Source of the DNA: Bacteroidia bacterium
GTDB lineage: Bacteria; Bacteroidota; Bacteroidia; Chitinophagales; UBA2359
NCBI GenBank assembly: GCA_030427245.1
Contig: JAUHXA010000067.1
Span: 1-37,019, forward strand
Direction of reading: 5' to 3'
DNA: 37,019 nucleotides
Shown: one piece after another, positions 1 to 8,700 of the stretch
Layout: each line of letters begins with the position of its first letter
Numbering within the stretch: position 1 is the first letter of the stretch
Translations under genes and position numbers: made by a program
Notes under the pieces: generated by a model
What the model saw: the letters and a program-made list of their open reading frames with translations, nothing else
Told to the model about the DNA's origin: nothing
The model's database searches: none

Positions 1-268
1 TCCGAACAGTATTTAAAAGGTCTTTGGCATTTGAAGGCAATATGTCCTTAACATCCAAAAGATGAATTCGAGAACTTAGGTTATTGTTATCTGGAAAAGC
101 CAACCAGTTTTCTTCAAACAAGAAATCTACCAATTTTTCGCAGAAAAGTCTGGTTTTGAACAACGTAGTAACAGGGTCTTTGTGAAGATTGTATTCGGCA
201 GATTTACCAATATTGAATAAAATGGGGTATTCCGTTTCTAAAAATCCAAAATTTGAATGGGTAGTCAT
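1..268 (-). CDS. N-terminal fragment of a DUF4145/HsdR-like protein (runs off left edge)
   Basis: An open frame starts at ATG 268 (minus strand) and continues without a stop to the window edge, giving 89 codons. The peptide begins MTTHSNFGFLETEYPILF and continues with NIGKSAEYNLHKDP and a TRLFCEKLVDFLF segment. This pattern (FxFLxxEyP near the N-terminus, then IGKxAE and a helix with CEKLVD) is what I know from DUF4145-type N-termini. These are often found at the start of type I restriction HsdR-like helicase subunits, and also on other proteins. The helicase and nuclease parts would lie outside the window, so restriction function is inference. A candidate -7 element lies at 411-419, about 140 bases upstream. 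The gene reads away from all other genes here. Confidence 0.5.
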   Translation of the reverse strand, partial: MTTHSNFGFLETEYPILFNIGKSAEYNLHKDPVTTLFKTRLFCEKLVDFLFEENWLAFPDNNNLSSRIHLLDVKDILPSNAKDLLNTVR

Positions 269-410
269 TTCTTAATTGTTTTGGTAGAATCTATGTACTG
301 GGTAAAAATAGTTTCTTTAGATAGCATAGATTTTTAGTGTTTTTATGGGTGGTTAGAGTACGAATCCTTTATTGAGTTTGTCATTGAAGGACAACACCTT
401 ATTTGATGTT

Positions 411-419
411 GTAAATATA
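411..419 (-). promoter_or_regulatory. Candidate -7 element (TATATTTAC) for the left-edge gene
   Basis: On the minus strand this reads TATATTTAC, close to the Bacteroidota TAnnTTTG consensus. The surrounding ~47 bases (409-455) closely resemble 1656-1703, which lies upstream of the SEC-C gene. The same nine bases also precede the tRNA at 1905-1913. No clear -33 TTTG sits at the ideal distance. Confidence 0.35.
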
Positions 420-525
420 GCATTTTACTTGGATAAATAAAACACAATAAAATTTGGCTTTCTTAAATTGAAAAATTCATTGTGGAGGAAGAACAGTAAG
501 GAAAAAGCGAGCTAAATATGCCATT

Positions 526-600
526 GTAGAGACGTTATATTGCACGTCTCAATACATTTGTGTGTATGGAATTGGAGACGTTTTGGTAAAACGTCTCTAC
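526..600. repeat. Double-hairpin palindromic element (GTAGAGACG type)
   Basis: Outer arms GTAGAGACGTT (526-536) and AACGTCTCTAC (590-600) are exact inverted complements. Inside, GAGACGT (529-535) pairs with ACGTCTC (544-550), and GAGACGTTTT pairs with AAAACGTCTC around a GGT loop in the right half. The element can therefore fold as one long cruciform or as two small hairpins. Similar GTAGAGACG palindromes are dispersed in many bacterial genomes as REP/MITE-like repeats. There is only one copy in this window. Confidence 0.7.
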
Positions 601-643
601 TATATCCGATAGGTAGGTTTATAGTGACGAAGTGAAAATTTTA

Positions 644-1609
644 TTAGGATTTCAAACAACATCGTTTATACTTTTTCCCACTCCCACATGGACAAGGCGC
701 ATTTCTCGACACTTTTTTCTCCTTCGTTACGGGTACAGATGCAATAGATTTTTGAATGACAGGAGGTAGAGTAGGTGATTTTTTGGGAGTATTTCTTTCT
801 TCATAGGCTTCATCATATTTCATTTTATAGCCATGCCAAGTCATAGCGTCCTCGTATCTGTCATAAATCGACGATTTTAATTTTCTCTTTTTTGATTTGT
901 ATTTTGGGTGGTTAATATCTTGCTCAATAGATTGGATATTTCCTGTAATACCATTAAAAATTGCTCCTTTATTGTATAAAGTTCTGATTTGTGGTAAAAA
1001 TTCTTTTGCTTGAAGACCAATCAAATCCACCACTATTGATGCAACGACCTCTCCATCCAATGCTTCATCATTGTCTTTCATTTCGATGAAGGCATTCAAT
1101 ACCGAACGAAACCAATCCCAAACCTCTTGTTTTCGCTCTGGGTGGTGCAATGCTATTTCCTTGGCAACATGAGAAGGAATAATTCTGAAAACCCAATAGC
1201 CAGGTTTCAACAAAACCTCTTTGAGTAAATCCAACCTATCTTTTCCAAGATAATAGTAGATTTCCCATAAATCTTCAGTAGCATAATCAGAAAACCAATA
1301 CCAACTGAAATCATCGTCTTGTTTTAATACTTCAAGAAGCGTGGGCAATGCTTCTGTGGCTTTCAATTCTGCCAATACCCACATAGCGTGCATATTGAAA
1401 GAGAGCCAATTATCTTCTTCATCAAACTCTCTAAAATACTTATCTCTTTGGATGCTATCCATAATTATCGTTTCCATATCCTCGATAAGTGTAGCACTAG
1501 GAAGTTGGAGTATCTGTTCGACCTTTTGTTTGGGAATCGATAAGTCGTGTTCGTAAAAGGCACGAACTTCTGGATGATTGAATTTGGGGAGGGTTATATC
1601 AATACTCAT
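644..1609 (-). CDS. SEC-C motif protein, DUF1186-like
   Basis: This 321-residue soluble protein ends with a classical SEC-C zinc motif: C306 and C308 followed by C317-C318 in the segment NAPCPCGSGKKYKRCC. The SEC-C motif, named for the SecA C-terminus, binds zinc and occurs on many unrelated proteins as an interaction tag. The preceding ~230 residues are helical, with AMWVLAELKATEALPTLLEV-like repeats and many Trp and acidic residues. They resemble DUF1186/HEAT-like proteins, whose function is unknown. The start at 1609 is supported by the conserved N-terminus and a -7-like element about 50 bases upstream. It is probably a single-gene unit. The SEC-C assignment is firm; DUF1186 is my recollection of the family pattern. 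Confidence 0.82.
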   Translation of the reverse strand: MSIDITLPKFNHPEVRAFYEHDLSIPKQKVEQILQLPSATLIEDMETIIMDSIQRDKYFREFDEEDNWLSFNMHAMWVLAELKATEALPTLLEVLKQDDDFSWYWFSDYATEDLWEIYYYLGKDRLDLLKEVLLKPGYWVFRIIPSHVAKEIALHHPERKQEVWDWFRSVLNAFIEMKDNDEALDGEVVASIVVDLIGLQAKEFLPQIRTLYNKGAIFNGITGNIQSIEQDINHPKYKSKKRKLKSSIYDRYEDAMTWHGYKMKYDEAYEERNTPKKSPTLPPVIQKSIASVPVTKEKKVSRNAPCPCGSGKKYKRCCLKS

Positions 1610-1657
1610 AATTTATAAATGTTTTGTTATTGCCAAATAAATTTTTTGCTCGCTCTT

Positions 1658-1666
1658 GTAAATATA
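1658..1666 (-). promoter_or_regulatory. Candidate -7 element for the SEC-C gene
   Basis: On the minus strand this reads TATATTTAC, about 50 bases before the ATG at 1609. It sits in a ~47-base block that closely matches the block upstream of the left-edge gene, including a shared AAATAAAACACAATAAA on the plus strand. Together these suggest two promoters of one type. Confidence 0.4.
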
Positions 1667-1814
1667 AAATTTTGCTGGGAGAAATAAAACACAATAAAAC
1701 ACAATAAAGCGCATCTGGAGAATTAAATACCGAATTTTCAATCTGAAACAACTTGTCGCAGAAATCAAAAAAACGCCATCCTTCCGAAAAAGAACAGCGT
1801 CTCTATTTGTTTTG

Positions 1815-1888
1815 TGGAGAATAGCGGAGTCGAACCGCTGACCTTTTGACTGCCAGTCAAACGCTCTAGCCAACTGAGCTAATCCCCC
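1815..1888 (-). tRNA. tRNA-Ala (anticodon GGC)
   Basis: The minus strand folds into a full cloverleaf. The acceptor is GGGGGAT pairing with ATTCTCC (two G-U pairs), with discriminator A. The D-arm is GCTC...GAGC. The anticodon arm is TTTGA-CTGGCAG-TCAAA and the T-arm is AGCGG-TTCGACT-CCGCT. The seven-base anticodon loop puts GGC at positions 34-36, reading GCC/GCT alanine codons. CCA is not encoded. A -7-like TATATTTAC lies 17 bases upstream of the 5' end. Confidence 0.95.
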
Positions 1889-1904
1889 AGCGTTTTTTGG
1901 TTGC

Positions 1905-1913
1905 GTAAATATA
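1905..1913 (-). promoter_or_regulatory. Candidate -7 element for tRNA-Ala
   Basis: TATATTTAC on the minus strand ends 17 bases before the tRNA 5' end. A TTG (minus strand; plus-strand CAA at 1933-1935) lies about 19 bases further upstream, fitting Bacteroidota -33/-7 spacing. Confidence 0.4.
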
Positions 1914-2093
1914 CAACTTTAGACATAATACACAACGAAAGTAGCTTAATTATTACTTCTTGAACCATTTTTTTCATTCAATAGTTCCCAAAGAAAAAGA
2001 TAACAAAATAGGTGGATTGATAAAACCAGATGTTTTATCATGAGCCTATTGCAAAGATAAGAGGGTTGAAACGACAACTCGTGTAAATTTTAT

Positions 2094-2101
2094 TATATTT
2101 G
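2094..2101 (+). promoter_or_regulatory. Candidate -7 element (TATATTTG) for the DUF6090 gene
   Basis: The octamer matches the Bacteroidota TAnnTTTG consensus exactly and lies about 95 bases before the ATG at 2195. No well-placed -33 TTTG was found, so confidence is limited. Confidence 0.4.
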
Positions 2102-2194
2102 TGAGGTATCAGAGGATCGGTAGGAGATGAGTTTTTCCCTATAAATGGATGGTACTCACTTTCTAAGACCAAGCGAAAAAAGTTGAACTGGAAA

Positions 2195-2965
2195 ATGCTA
2201 AAATTCTTTCGAAAAGTTAGACAAACATTGCTTACTGAAAATAAGTTCAGTAAATATCTGATTTATGCTATTGGAGAAATTGTACTTGTAGTGATTGGAA
2301 TTTTAATTGCTTTAAGCATCAATAACAATAATCAAAACAGGATAACCAAAGAGAAAGTACAAGTTTACCTAATGGGTTTGAAGGGGGAGTTCAATGCGAG
2401 CAAAATAAAATTGAAAAACTTGATGGAGGTAAACAAACTGAATTATGAAGGAGCAAAAAAAATAGCACAGTCCATAGATAACGACACAATGACTCTTACC
2501 GAACAGCAGTTTTCTGAATTGCTGTTCAATTCCTTTGCCTTTGAAATCGCTTTTAATCCCAACAATTCTCTTCTAAATGAGATGATTAGTTCTGGAAGTC
2601 TAAAGGATATTCCAAATTCTGAATTGAGAATACATCTAACCTCATGGGAATCAGTTGTTGAAAATATTCGCCAGCAAGAGAAAGGTCTTCGACAAGAACG
2701 AGAAAAAGTGCTTGACTTTTTTAGAACTAACGAAGGAAGTATAAGAACCATTTTTGACCTAACAGGAGTGTCGAACAGTGAAATAGGCTTACCGCACAGG
2801 GAAAACAACTCCAGCAATTTGAATCTATTGAAGTCTAAAGAATTTGAAAACAACATACTGTTGTTTATTCTTACAAGCATAAACACTGAATCCGTCCATT
2901 ACAAGCCTCTGATGGAAGAAATAGATACCATTCTAAAATGGATTGATGTTGCGATAAAAGAATAA
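2195..2965 (+). CDS. DUF6090 family membrane protein
   Basis: This 256-residue protein starts MLKFFRKVRQTLLTENKFS, then has one transmembrane segment (about residues 22-41, YAIGEIVLVVIGILIALSIN). The sequence FFRKxRQxLLxENKFSKYLIYAIGEIVLVVIGILIAL is the hallmark of the DUF6090 proteins that are abundant in Bacteroidota. Their function is unknown. The remaining ~210 residues are helical and predicted to face one side of the inner membrane. I place the start at ATG 2195 rather than the in-frame TTG at 2183, because family members start right at this motif. A terminator follows at 3001-3048, so it is probably transcribed alone. Confidence 0.85.
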   Translation: MLKFFRKVRQTLLTENKFSKYLIYAIGEIVLVVIGILIALSINNNNQNRITKEKVQVYLMGLKGEFNASKIKLKNLMEVNKLNYEGAKKIAQSIDNDTMTLTEQQFSELLFNSFAFEIAFNPNNSLLNEMISSGSLKDIPNSELRIHLTSWESVVENIRQQEKGLRQEREKVLDFFRTNEGSIRTIFDLTGVSNSEIGLPHRENNSSNLNLLKSKEFENNILLFILTSINTESVHYKPLMEEIDTILKWIDVAIKE

Positions 2966-3000
2966 AGGCAAAATAAAGAAGTTCAGGCTGTTCAGAAACC

Positions 3001-3048
3001 TTTGGCTATTTTATTGCTTCCACAAAAATTGCCAAAGAGTTATTTTTT
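3001..3048 (+). terminator. Rho-independent terminator after the DUF6090 gene
   Basis: Arms TTTGGCTATTTT (3001-3012) and AAAATTGCCAAA (3025-3036) form a 12-pair stem with one mismatch and a 12-base loop. A T-rich tract follows at 3041-3048. Confidence 0.6.
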
Positions 3049-3179
3049 AAAAAAAAAATCCACTTCAATGGAATAAATCCATTCTGAGCTTTGTCAAAAG
3101 GGGGAATCTTAATTGAAGAACCTACTTCAATTTTTGTTTTATTAACCATTTTACATATTTAAATTAAATTAACAACATC

Positions 3180-4019
3180 ATGAAAACTCAAGTTTCAAGA
3201 TTACTCGTCTTGTTGACGATGGTAATGACTGTATGCGTATTCACCGCCTGCGAAAAAGAAAGCAGCGAAGTTCTCAACTCCGACAAGGAAAGTATTGCGC
3301 TCAAAACAGCCGAAGATTTGACCGCTTCTGACAACCTTTTTGACGATATAAGTCTGCAAGTCGATGCACAAATAGAAGAAGCTTTTTCGAGTGGAAAAAC
3401 AGGTGAGGATGAATGTGTTACTCGCACATGGGAATTTGACAAAGGCACATTCCCCAACACCCTAACGATTGACTATGGCGAAGGCTGCACAGGTCCAAAT
3501 GGCAGAACCCGAAGCGGTAAAATCATCGTTCAACTTTCGGCTCAACCCTCCGAAACAGGAGCTACCAAAACGGTGACATTGGAGGATTTTTACATCAACG
3601 AAGCCCACATTGAAGGTACAAAAGTCACAACTAACAACGGACTTAACGACTCAGGGCAACCTACCATGACTCGTACCGTAAACGGCATGATTACCTTTGG
3701 AGATGGCAGCACTACTTCATGGTCGGTAAATCGAACGATTACCCAAACTGCAGGATTCAACACTTTTCGTCACTTAGACGATGAATTTTCTGTTGAAGGC
3801 AATGCAAGCGGAACCAACAGAAATGGAGTGACTTATACAGGAACGATTGTAGAACCCATCATCAAAAAAGCTTTTTGCCCTTGGGCAGTACAAGGATTGG
3901 TAGAGTTCAGTGTTGATGGCACGATTCGTACACTCGATTATGGAGTAGGAGATTGTGACCGATTTGCCACACTGACCAATGCGGAAGGTGAATCGAAGGA
4001 AATCAAACTTCCTCTGTAA
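3180..4019 (+). CDS. Surface lipoprotein of unknown function
   Basis: This 279-residue protein has a lipoprotein signal peptide: MKTQVSR, a hydrophobic core, then lipobox FTAC with the lipidated Cys at residue 24, followed by EKESSE. The mature part is beta-rich and polar. Segments include LTIDYGEGCTGPNGRTRSGKI, EGNASGTNRNGVTYTGTI and a C-terminal LDYGVGDCDRFATLTNAEG. This pattern (DYG-G-CTG-xGRxRxGKI ... DYGxGxCDxxAT) is a recurrent unnamed Bacteroidota lipoprotein family whose function I do not know. The four mature Cys outside the lipobox could form two disulfides. The gene is monocistronic, bounded by terminators on both sides. Confidence 0.75.
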   Translation: MKTQVSRLLVLLTMVMTVCVFTACEKESSEVLNSDKESIALKTAEDLTASDNLFDDISLQVDAQIEEAFSSGKTGEDECVTRTWEFDKGTFPNTLTIDYGEGCTGPNGRTRSGKIIVQLSAQPSETGATKTVTLEDFYINEAHIEGTKVTTNNGLNDSGQPTMTRTVNGMITFGDGSTTSWSVNRTITQTAGFNTFRHLDDEFSVEGNASGTNRNGVTYTGTIVEPIIKKAFCPWAVQGLVEFSVDGTIRTLDYGVGDCDRFATLTNAEGESKEIKLPL

Positions 4020-4047
4020 AGAATAGCACTACTAAAATGGCTAAAAG

Positions 4048-4085
4048 AAGGCGAGAAACATTGAAGTTTTTCGCCTTTTTTTTTT
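4048..4085 (+). terminator. Strong intrinsic terminator after the lipoprotein gene
   Basis: AAGGCGAGAAAC (4048-4059) pairs with GTTTTTCGCCTT (4066-4077) over 12 pairs with one G-T, around an ATTGAA loop. A run of about ten T follows, ending at 4085. Confidence 0.9.
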
Positions 4086-4158
4086 ATGTAAACTACAATC
4101 TCCCTCACTACAATTGCGTTATTCTCCAAACGCAATTCATTTACCAAACCAAATCATT

Positions 4159-4842
4159 ATGCAAAAGATACCTCGCTTTTTTGCAATAGGCTTTCTATTA
4201 CTCACCGCCTTCAATCTGTCCTTCACCCTACTTTCACCTCTTCCACAAAGTGCCAGTACCCAAATCGGTGTCGTCAGTGCCGACAAAATGAACATACTCT
4301 ACCTTGGAGTCGACAATCCCGTTTCGGTAGCCATTGCAGATGTTCCGATTGAAGAAACCAAAGTCAGTATTTCTGAAGGGACATTGACCGAAACCGATAG
4401 AAAAGGAACATTCCACGTTAAAGTAAATCGACCTGGCAAAGCAACAATTCGTGTAGAAGGCGTGACAAATCAAGGCAAAACAGTTTCTGCATCAATGGAT
4501 TTTCGGGTCAAACGAGTTGCCGACCCCGAAGCAAGATTAGGAGGGCGTTCAGGTGGCAGAATACCGATTGCCAAGTTCAAAGCCCAAAAAGGATTGACCA
4601 CAGAAATCCCTGATTTTGACTACGATTTCAGGTATCATATAATGAGTTTTGAAATCTCTACTTCCAAAACGGGAAACGACATCGCTTCTGCCATCAATCA
4701 AGGACCAATCTTCACTGAACAAGCTCTCCGAATCGTACAACAGGCAAATATTGGAGATATTATCCATTTCAATACCATTCGAGTAAGAGCTCCCGACGGA
4801 ACGACAAGAAAACTCCCTCCTCTTTCTTTCAAACTGTATTAA
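4159..4842 (+). CDS. Stand-alone GldM C-terminal-domain protein, copy 1
   Basis: This 227-residue exported protein starts MQKIPRFFAIGFLLL (signal peptide, about residues 1-34). It is followed by one region matching the C-terminal domains of GldM, the gliding/T9SS motor protein: SADKMNILYLGVDNPVSVAI, then FRVKRVADPEARLGG, then DFDYDFRYHIMSFEIS and DIIHFNTIRV. The N-terminal membrane helix and long periplasmic stalk of true GldM (over 500 residues) are absent, so this is not the motor subunit itself. It may bind T9SS periplasmic partners such as GldK/GldN-type proteins; that is inference. I chose ATG 4159 because residues upstream of it in the frame are not signal-like. It lies 10 bases from its paralogue and was probably made by tandem duplication. 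Confidence 0.8.
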   Translation: MQKIPRFFAIGFLLLTAFNLSFTLLSPLPQSASTQIGVVSADKMNILYLGVDNPVSVAIADVPIEETKVSISEGTLTETDRKGTFHVKVNRPGKATIRVEGVTNQGKTVSASMDFRVKRVADPEARLGGRSGGRIPIAKFKAQKGLTTEIPDFDYDFRYHIMSFEISTSKTGNDIASAINQGPIFTEQALRIVQQANIGDIIHFNTIRVRAPDGTTRKLPPLSFKLY

Positions 4843-4852
4843 AACCACTCCA

Positions 4853-5524
4853 ATGAAAAACACAATTCTAATTTTCACTTCAATATTTCTCCTACTCACC
4901 TCTTTTCACTTCAAAAAAGCTTCAAAGCAAGACATTGAAGTAAATGCTGTCATTAGTGCTGACAAAGTGAATGTTTTTTACATTGGGGTAGACAATCCGA
5001 TTTCGGTAGCGATTTCGGATGTTCCGATTGAAGAAACAAAGGTGAGTATTGACAAAGGAAGCATTACACCAAGAAATAAACAGGGTGAATACAATGTCCG
5101 TGTTTTTGAAACGGGAATAGTGACAGTTTTCTTGGAAGGAAAAGACAGACAAGGAAATAGGGTGGAAAGTTCGAGTGAGTTTCGAGTAAAAAGAGTGCCT
5201 GACCCTGTTGCTAAATTAGGTCGAAAATCAGGGCATCCTGTTGGTAACTACGACAACACGATAGGCAGAGGACTTTTAGCGGTATTACAAGATTTTGACT
5301 TTGATATTCGTTTTCAAGTAGTCTCCTATGAAGTACAATTTACTCGAAAAGGAATACAGGTAAAAACTTACTTCAATGAAGGCAGTCTGTTTTCGCCAGA
5401 GATTTTGAAAGTTTCCAATAATGCACTAGTTGGAGATATTTTTTACTTCGATAAAATATTAGTGATGGAATCCGATGGTTACACACATGAATTAACGCCT
5501 ATCTCCTTCCAAATCAAAGAATAA
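4853..5524 (+). CDS. Stand-alone GldM C-terminal-domain protein, copy 2
   Basis: This 223-residue protein has signal peptide MKNTILIFTSIFLLLTSFHF and the same GldM C-terminal signature as its upstream neighbour: SADKVNVFYIGVDNPISVAI, VPIEETKVSI, FRVKRVPDPVAKLGRKSG, QDFDFDIRFQVVSYEV and DIFYFDKILV. It is closer to canonical GldM wording (FYIGVDNPIS, VPDPVAKLG) than copy 1. Spacing of 10 bases to copy 1 indicates co-transcription. There is no N-terminal GldM part, so the role is unknown: perhaps a periplasmic decoy, adaptor or stabiliser of the T9SS ring. The paralogy between the two copies is obvious by eye; the function is inferred. Confidence 0.8.
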   Translation: MKNTILIFTSIFLLLTSFHFKKASKQDIEVNAVISADKVNVFYIGVDNPISVAISDVPIEETKVSIDKGSITPRNKQGEYNVRVFETGIVTVFLEGKDRQGNRVESSSEFRVKRVPDPVAKLGRKSGHPVGNYDNTIGRGLLAVLQDFDFDIRFQVVSYEVQFTRKGIQVKTYFNEGSLFSPEILKVSNNALVGDIFYFDKILVMESDGYTHELTPISFQIKE

Positions 5525-5542
5525 TTCAAGCCATAGTTCAAA

Positions 5543-5600
5543 ATGAAAAACACAACCTCTCCCACTTTTCACTTCAATACTCTGCTCCTACTCAAAGGAT
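5543..5600 (+). pseudogene. Relic of a third GldM-C gene start
   Basis: From ATG 5543 the sequence resembles the first ~50 bases of the copy-2 gene at 4853. Shared blocks are ATGAAAAACACAA, TTTTCACTTCAATA and CTCCTACTCA in the same order. The similarity stops near 5600, where hairpin repeats begin. The frame does not continue into a GldM domain, so it looks like a decayed duplicate. Confidence 0.5.
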
Positions 5601-5617
5601 TATTTAAACTACAATCT

Positions 5618-5708
5618 ATAGATAATTCCAAATAAGCCTTTAAATTTGGAGTTATCTACCAAAAAAGCATAGATAATTCCAAATAAACCCTTAAATTTGG
5701 AGTTATCT
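5618..5708. repeat. Two tandem 40-base hairpin repeats
   Basis: Two nearly identical 40-base copies (5618-5657 and 5669-5708) are separated by 11 bases. Each is itself an inverted repeat: GATAATTCCAAAT pairs with ATTTGGAGTTATC through a T-G pair. They sit between the convergent GldM-C and M1 peptidase genes. They could act as bidirectional transcription or mRNA-end structures, although no T-run follows. Confidence 0.75.
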
Positions 5709-5797
5709 TGCTTACTTCAATAGGTTCTTAATGATAGGTCGAAAAAAAGAAATCCAAAAAATAGAATATTTGCACTTGAACCTTAAGCTTGAATTTC

Positions 5798-8700
5798 CTA
5801 AAACGCCCCTCTCACCAATTTCACAGGATTCAATCCATCAATATCCAACAAAAAACTCACCCGTTGCAGCAGCTTAACATCGTTGATTTCCAACCGTTTT
5901 TTGAAGTCATCAGAGTAAATAAGGGGTAAATAAATTTCAAAAGCATCAGGAACAATCACCAAAGCCAAGCCACCTTCTACCAGCGTTTTTTCAGACCAAG
6001 GAATGAGGCTGCTGCTGTTTTTGCCATAACCCAAATTGAAGTAGGCTTTCACAGGAAGCTTGGATAAAAGAGTGCTTTTGAAGTTGGCTGCAAGTAGGTA
6101 TTCATTGGCGAACCCAACTGAACCCAAAGGGATTTTAAAGCCGCCATGCTGAACGGTCACTTGCTGCGAAAAGAAGCCGCTCGACTCGTTTCGTCCAAAC
6201 AAATAATCGTCGTACACAAAATCTCGTGTACCCGAATCGCTCATGGTCAAAACCACGCCAATAGCATCGTTTTTGAGGAAGTAACCACCAAAAAGTCGCA
6301 CGTCCAAACCATCTGTTTTGTCACCTTTGTAAGAAAGGCGGTAATTTACCTCTGCTGTTGCCAAATTGAAGTCTTTCGCCTGCTGCATTTGGACTTTGAA
6401 GCCGTAGGGGTGAATGCGTCTTTTGTCCTTCAATGAAAACGACAATTCGTTGATGTAGTAGGAATTGTTTTTCAATGCACGCTCGACATTGTAAAAAGCA
6501 GTGTCTTGTGTGAAAGACTCTCGGTTCATACTGATGTGTCGAAACTGCAATTGTTTTTCGACCGAACTTCGAGGCGTTTTGGGGCGAAAAGTCAAAGTGG
6601 CAGAAGGCACGAGTCGGAGGTATTGAATGTCTTCGTCAATTTGTTGAACCTCGGGCGGTGCAGATTCTTTAGGGAAAGCGGATAGGTTGGCTTCGGTGAA
6701 TCTTCGGGCATCCAAACCAAATGTGAGGCGTTTTGCCAAGCCTTTTTTGGGTAGAAGATGGTACTGAATGTTTGCCGTACCAACGATGTCCGAGGCATTG
6801 AGGCTAAACATGGGAGCTGCAAAATATTCCACCCGTTTGCGAGGAGCAAGGCTATTGTAAAACGCTGCCCCGAGCATCAATCCGTCATATTTGTTGAAGC
6901 CCAACATCGGTGTGTAAAAAATCTGTTTGTGGTTTTCGTCTTCGAGGCTACCAAAAAGTTTGAACTGAATGGGACGGTCTCTTTTGCCACCTTTGAAGCG
7001 GTAATTGTTGTTGCGACGGTTGATTTCTGGAATGTATCCGCCCGCATCAATCCGCAATTTGTCGTATTTCAAGGCAGGAAATTCTACTTTTCGAGTGCCT
7101 TTAAAGCCTTCGTACCAACGGGTCACAATGGCTGAATCGCCTTTGAAGGCTGTGAGGGAAAAAGGAGCTGCAATTTCTCCCGATTTGTTTTTCACTTCGA
7201 CTCGGTGAATGCGTTCTCCTGCATCGTTTTTGCCGTAGCGGTAAATATAGTTGGGTTTGTAGTCAATTGTTTTGGTAGTGTTCAGCAGTTCTTCAAAAAA
7301 CCAAGTGAAATCTTTACCTGATTCAGCCTCCAACAAAGTGCGAAAATCTTGGGTGTTGACGTGTTTGAATTCGTATAGTTGATAGAATTTTTGCATGATT
7401 CGGTCAAACTCGCTCTTTCCCAAATAACCTTCCAAATAACGCATTGCTAGAGCCGCTTTGCCGTAAATGATAGCCCCATAATTATCATTTGTCAATTTTT
7501 CAGAATGTAAAGTTATTGGCTGGTCTTTGGCTTGTCGGGCATAGAGCAAATACCAATAGTAGTTGTAGGGAGAAGCATAAAACTCCGAGAAGCCCAGATT
7601 ACTGCCCGCATTGTCGGCATTGACACTTGGCAAACTGTCGTAATTGCCCAATTTAGGATATTTTTCTTCCAGATAGCGAGCTTCGTAGTAAGAGTTCATG
7701 CCTTCGTCTATCCACGGCTCATCTCGCTCGTTGGAAGCCAAAATCGCTTGAAACCAATTGTGTCCCACTTCATGCACCAAAACGGACTCCAAATAGGTAT
7801 CGTCTCCTGCATAGCCGATCACCGTCACCATCGGATATTCCATACCACTGCCTGCCCCCAAACCGCCTTGAACACCAGTGACTTGTCCGTAGGGATAATC
7901 ACCCAAATGCTTAGAATAAAACAGAGTAGCACCGTTGATGTATTCCAAACTGTTTTTCCAGAGATTGGCTTCTTCATTGGTGAACATCGCCCAAGTAGTG
8001 ACTTTTCGACCAGAGTGAGGCAGTGTTATTTCGTCCTTCAATACATGATAGCGTTTGTCGGCAAACCATGCAAAATCATGCACGTTGTCCTGTATGTATT
8101 GCAGTGTTTTGTAGGTCGTGTCGGAGGCAGGAAAGCTGTCATCCCATAGCGAAAAGCTCTTTTTTGCAGCCGTTTCTTTGGCTTTTTGGGTGAGCCATTC
8201 GAGTTCCTCCTCGTTTTGAAGCATACCCGTAGCGCCGACTACATAGTTGGTGGGTAGGGTGATTTCTACATCAAATTTCCCGAACTCTGAGAAAAATTCA
8301 CCTTGGTCGAGATAAGGCATCGGATGCCAACCGTCTTGGTCATATACTGCTGGTTTAGGATACCATTGGGTGATTTGGTAAGCCTGCCCTTGATGCCCCA
8401 AACGAGAATAGGTGACGGGAATTTTGACCCGAAAAGGTGTACTGATAACAACCGTATCTTTAGGCAAAACGGGTTCTTTCAAAATCAGCTTCACAATGTC
8501 CTTGTGCTGCCTATCGGGTTCCCACTTCAATTTTTGGTCGTCCGCTTTGAACTTCAATTGGTCTATGAAGCCTCTATCTTTTTCGATGGAAAAGTAAAAA
8601 TCTGCATCTCCATTCTCCAAGAACTGTTTGGCAAATGCTGTCGACTGATTTTTGTAGGCATTGGGCCACAAGTGGAAATAGATAAAATCGAGGGTGTCGG

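Larger units (their letters stand above)
269..643. other. Intergenic region with promoter-like element and hairpin repeat
   Basis: This 375-base stretch holds no convincing gene. It contains a minus-strand promoter-like block at about 409-455, which is repeated at about 1656-1703, and a double hairpin repeat at 526-600. The rest is AT-rich without other visible structure. Confidence 0.6.
1889..2194. other. Divergent intergenic region between tRNA-Ala and DUF6090 gene
   Basis: This 306-base AT-rich stretch without a gene holds the tRNA promoter-like element (1905-1913, minus) and a plus-strand -7 consensus match at 2094-2101. Nothing else was recognised. Confidence 0.5.

Noticed and set aside
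1613-1873. Minus-strand 86-codon frame
   Set aside because: It overlaps the tRNA-Ala gene and resembles no protein.
7532-8149. Antisense 205-codon frame in the M1 peptidase gene
   Set aside because: It lies opposite the HExxH coding region, whose protein is clearly real; there is no family resemblance.
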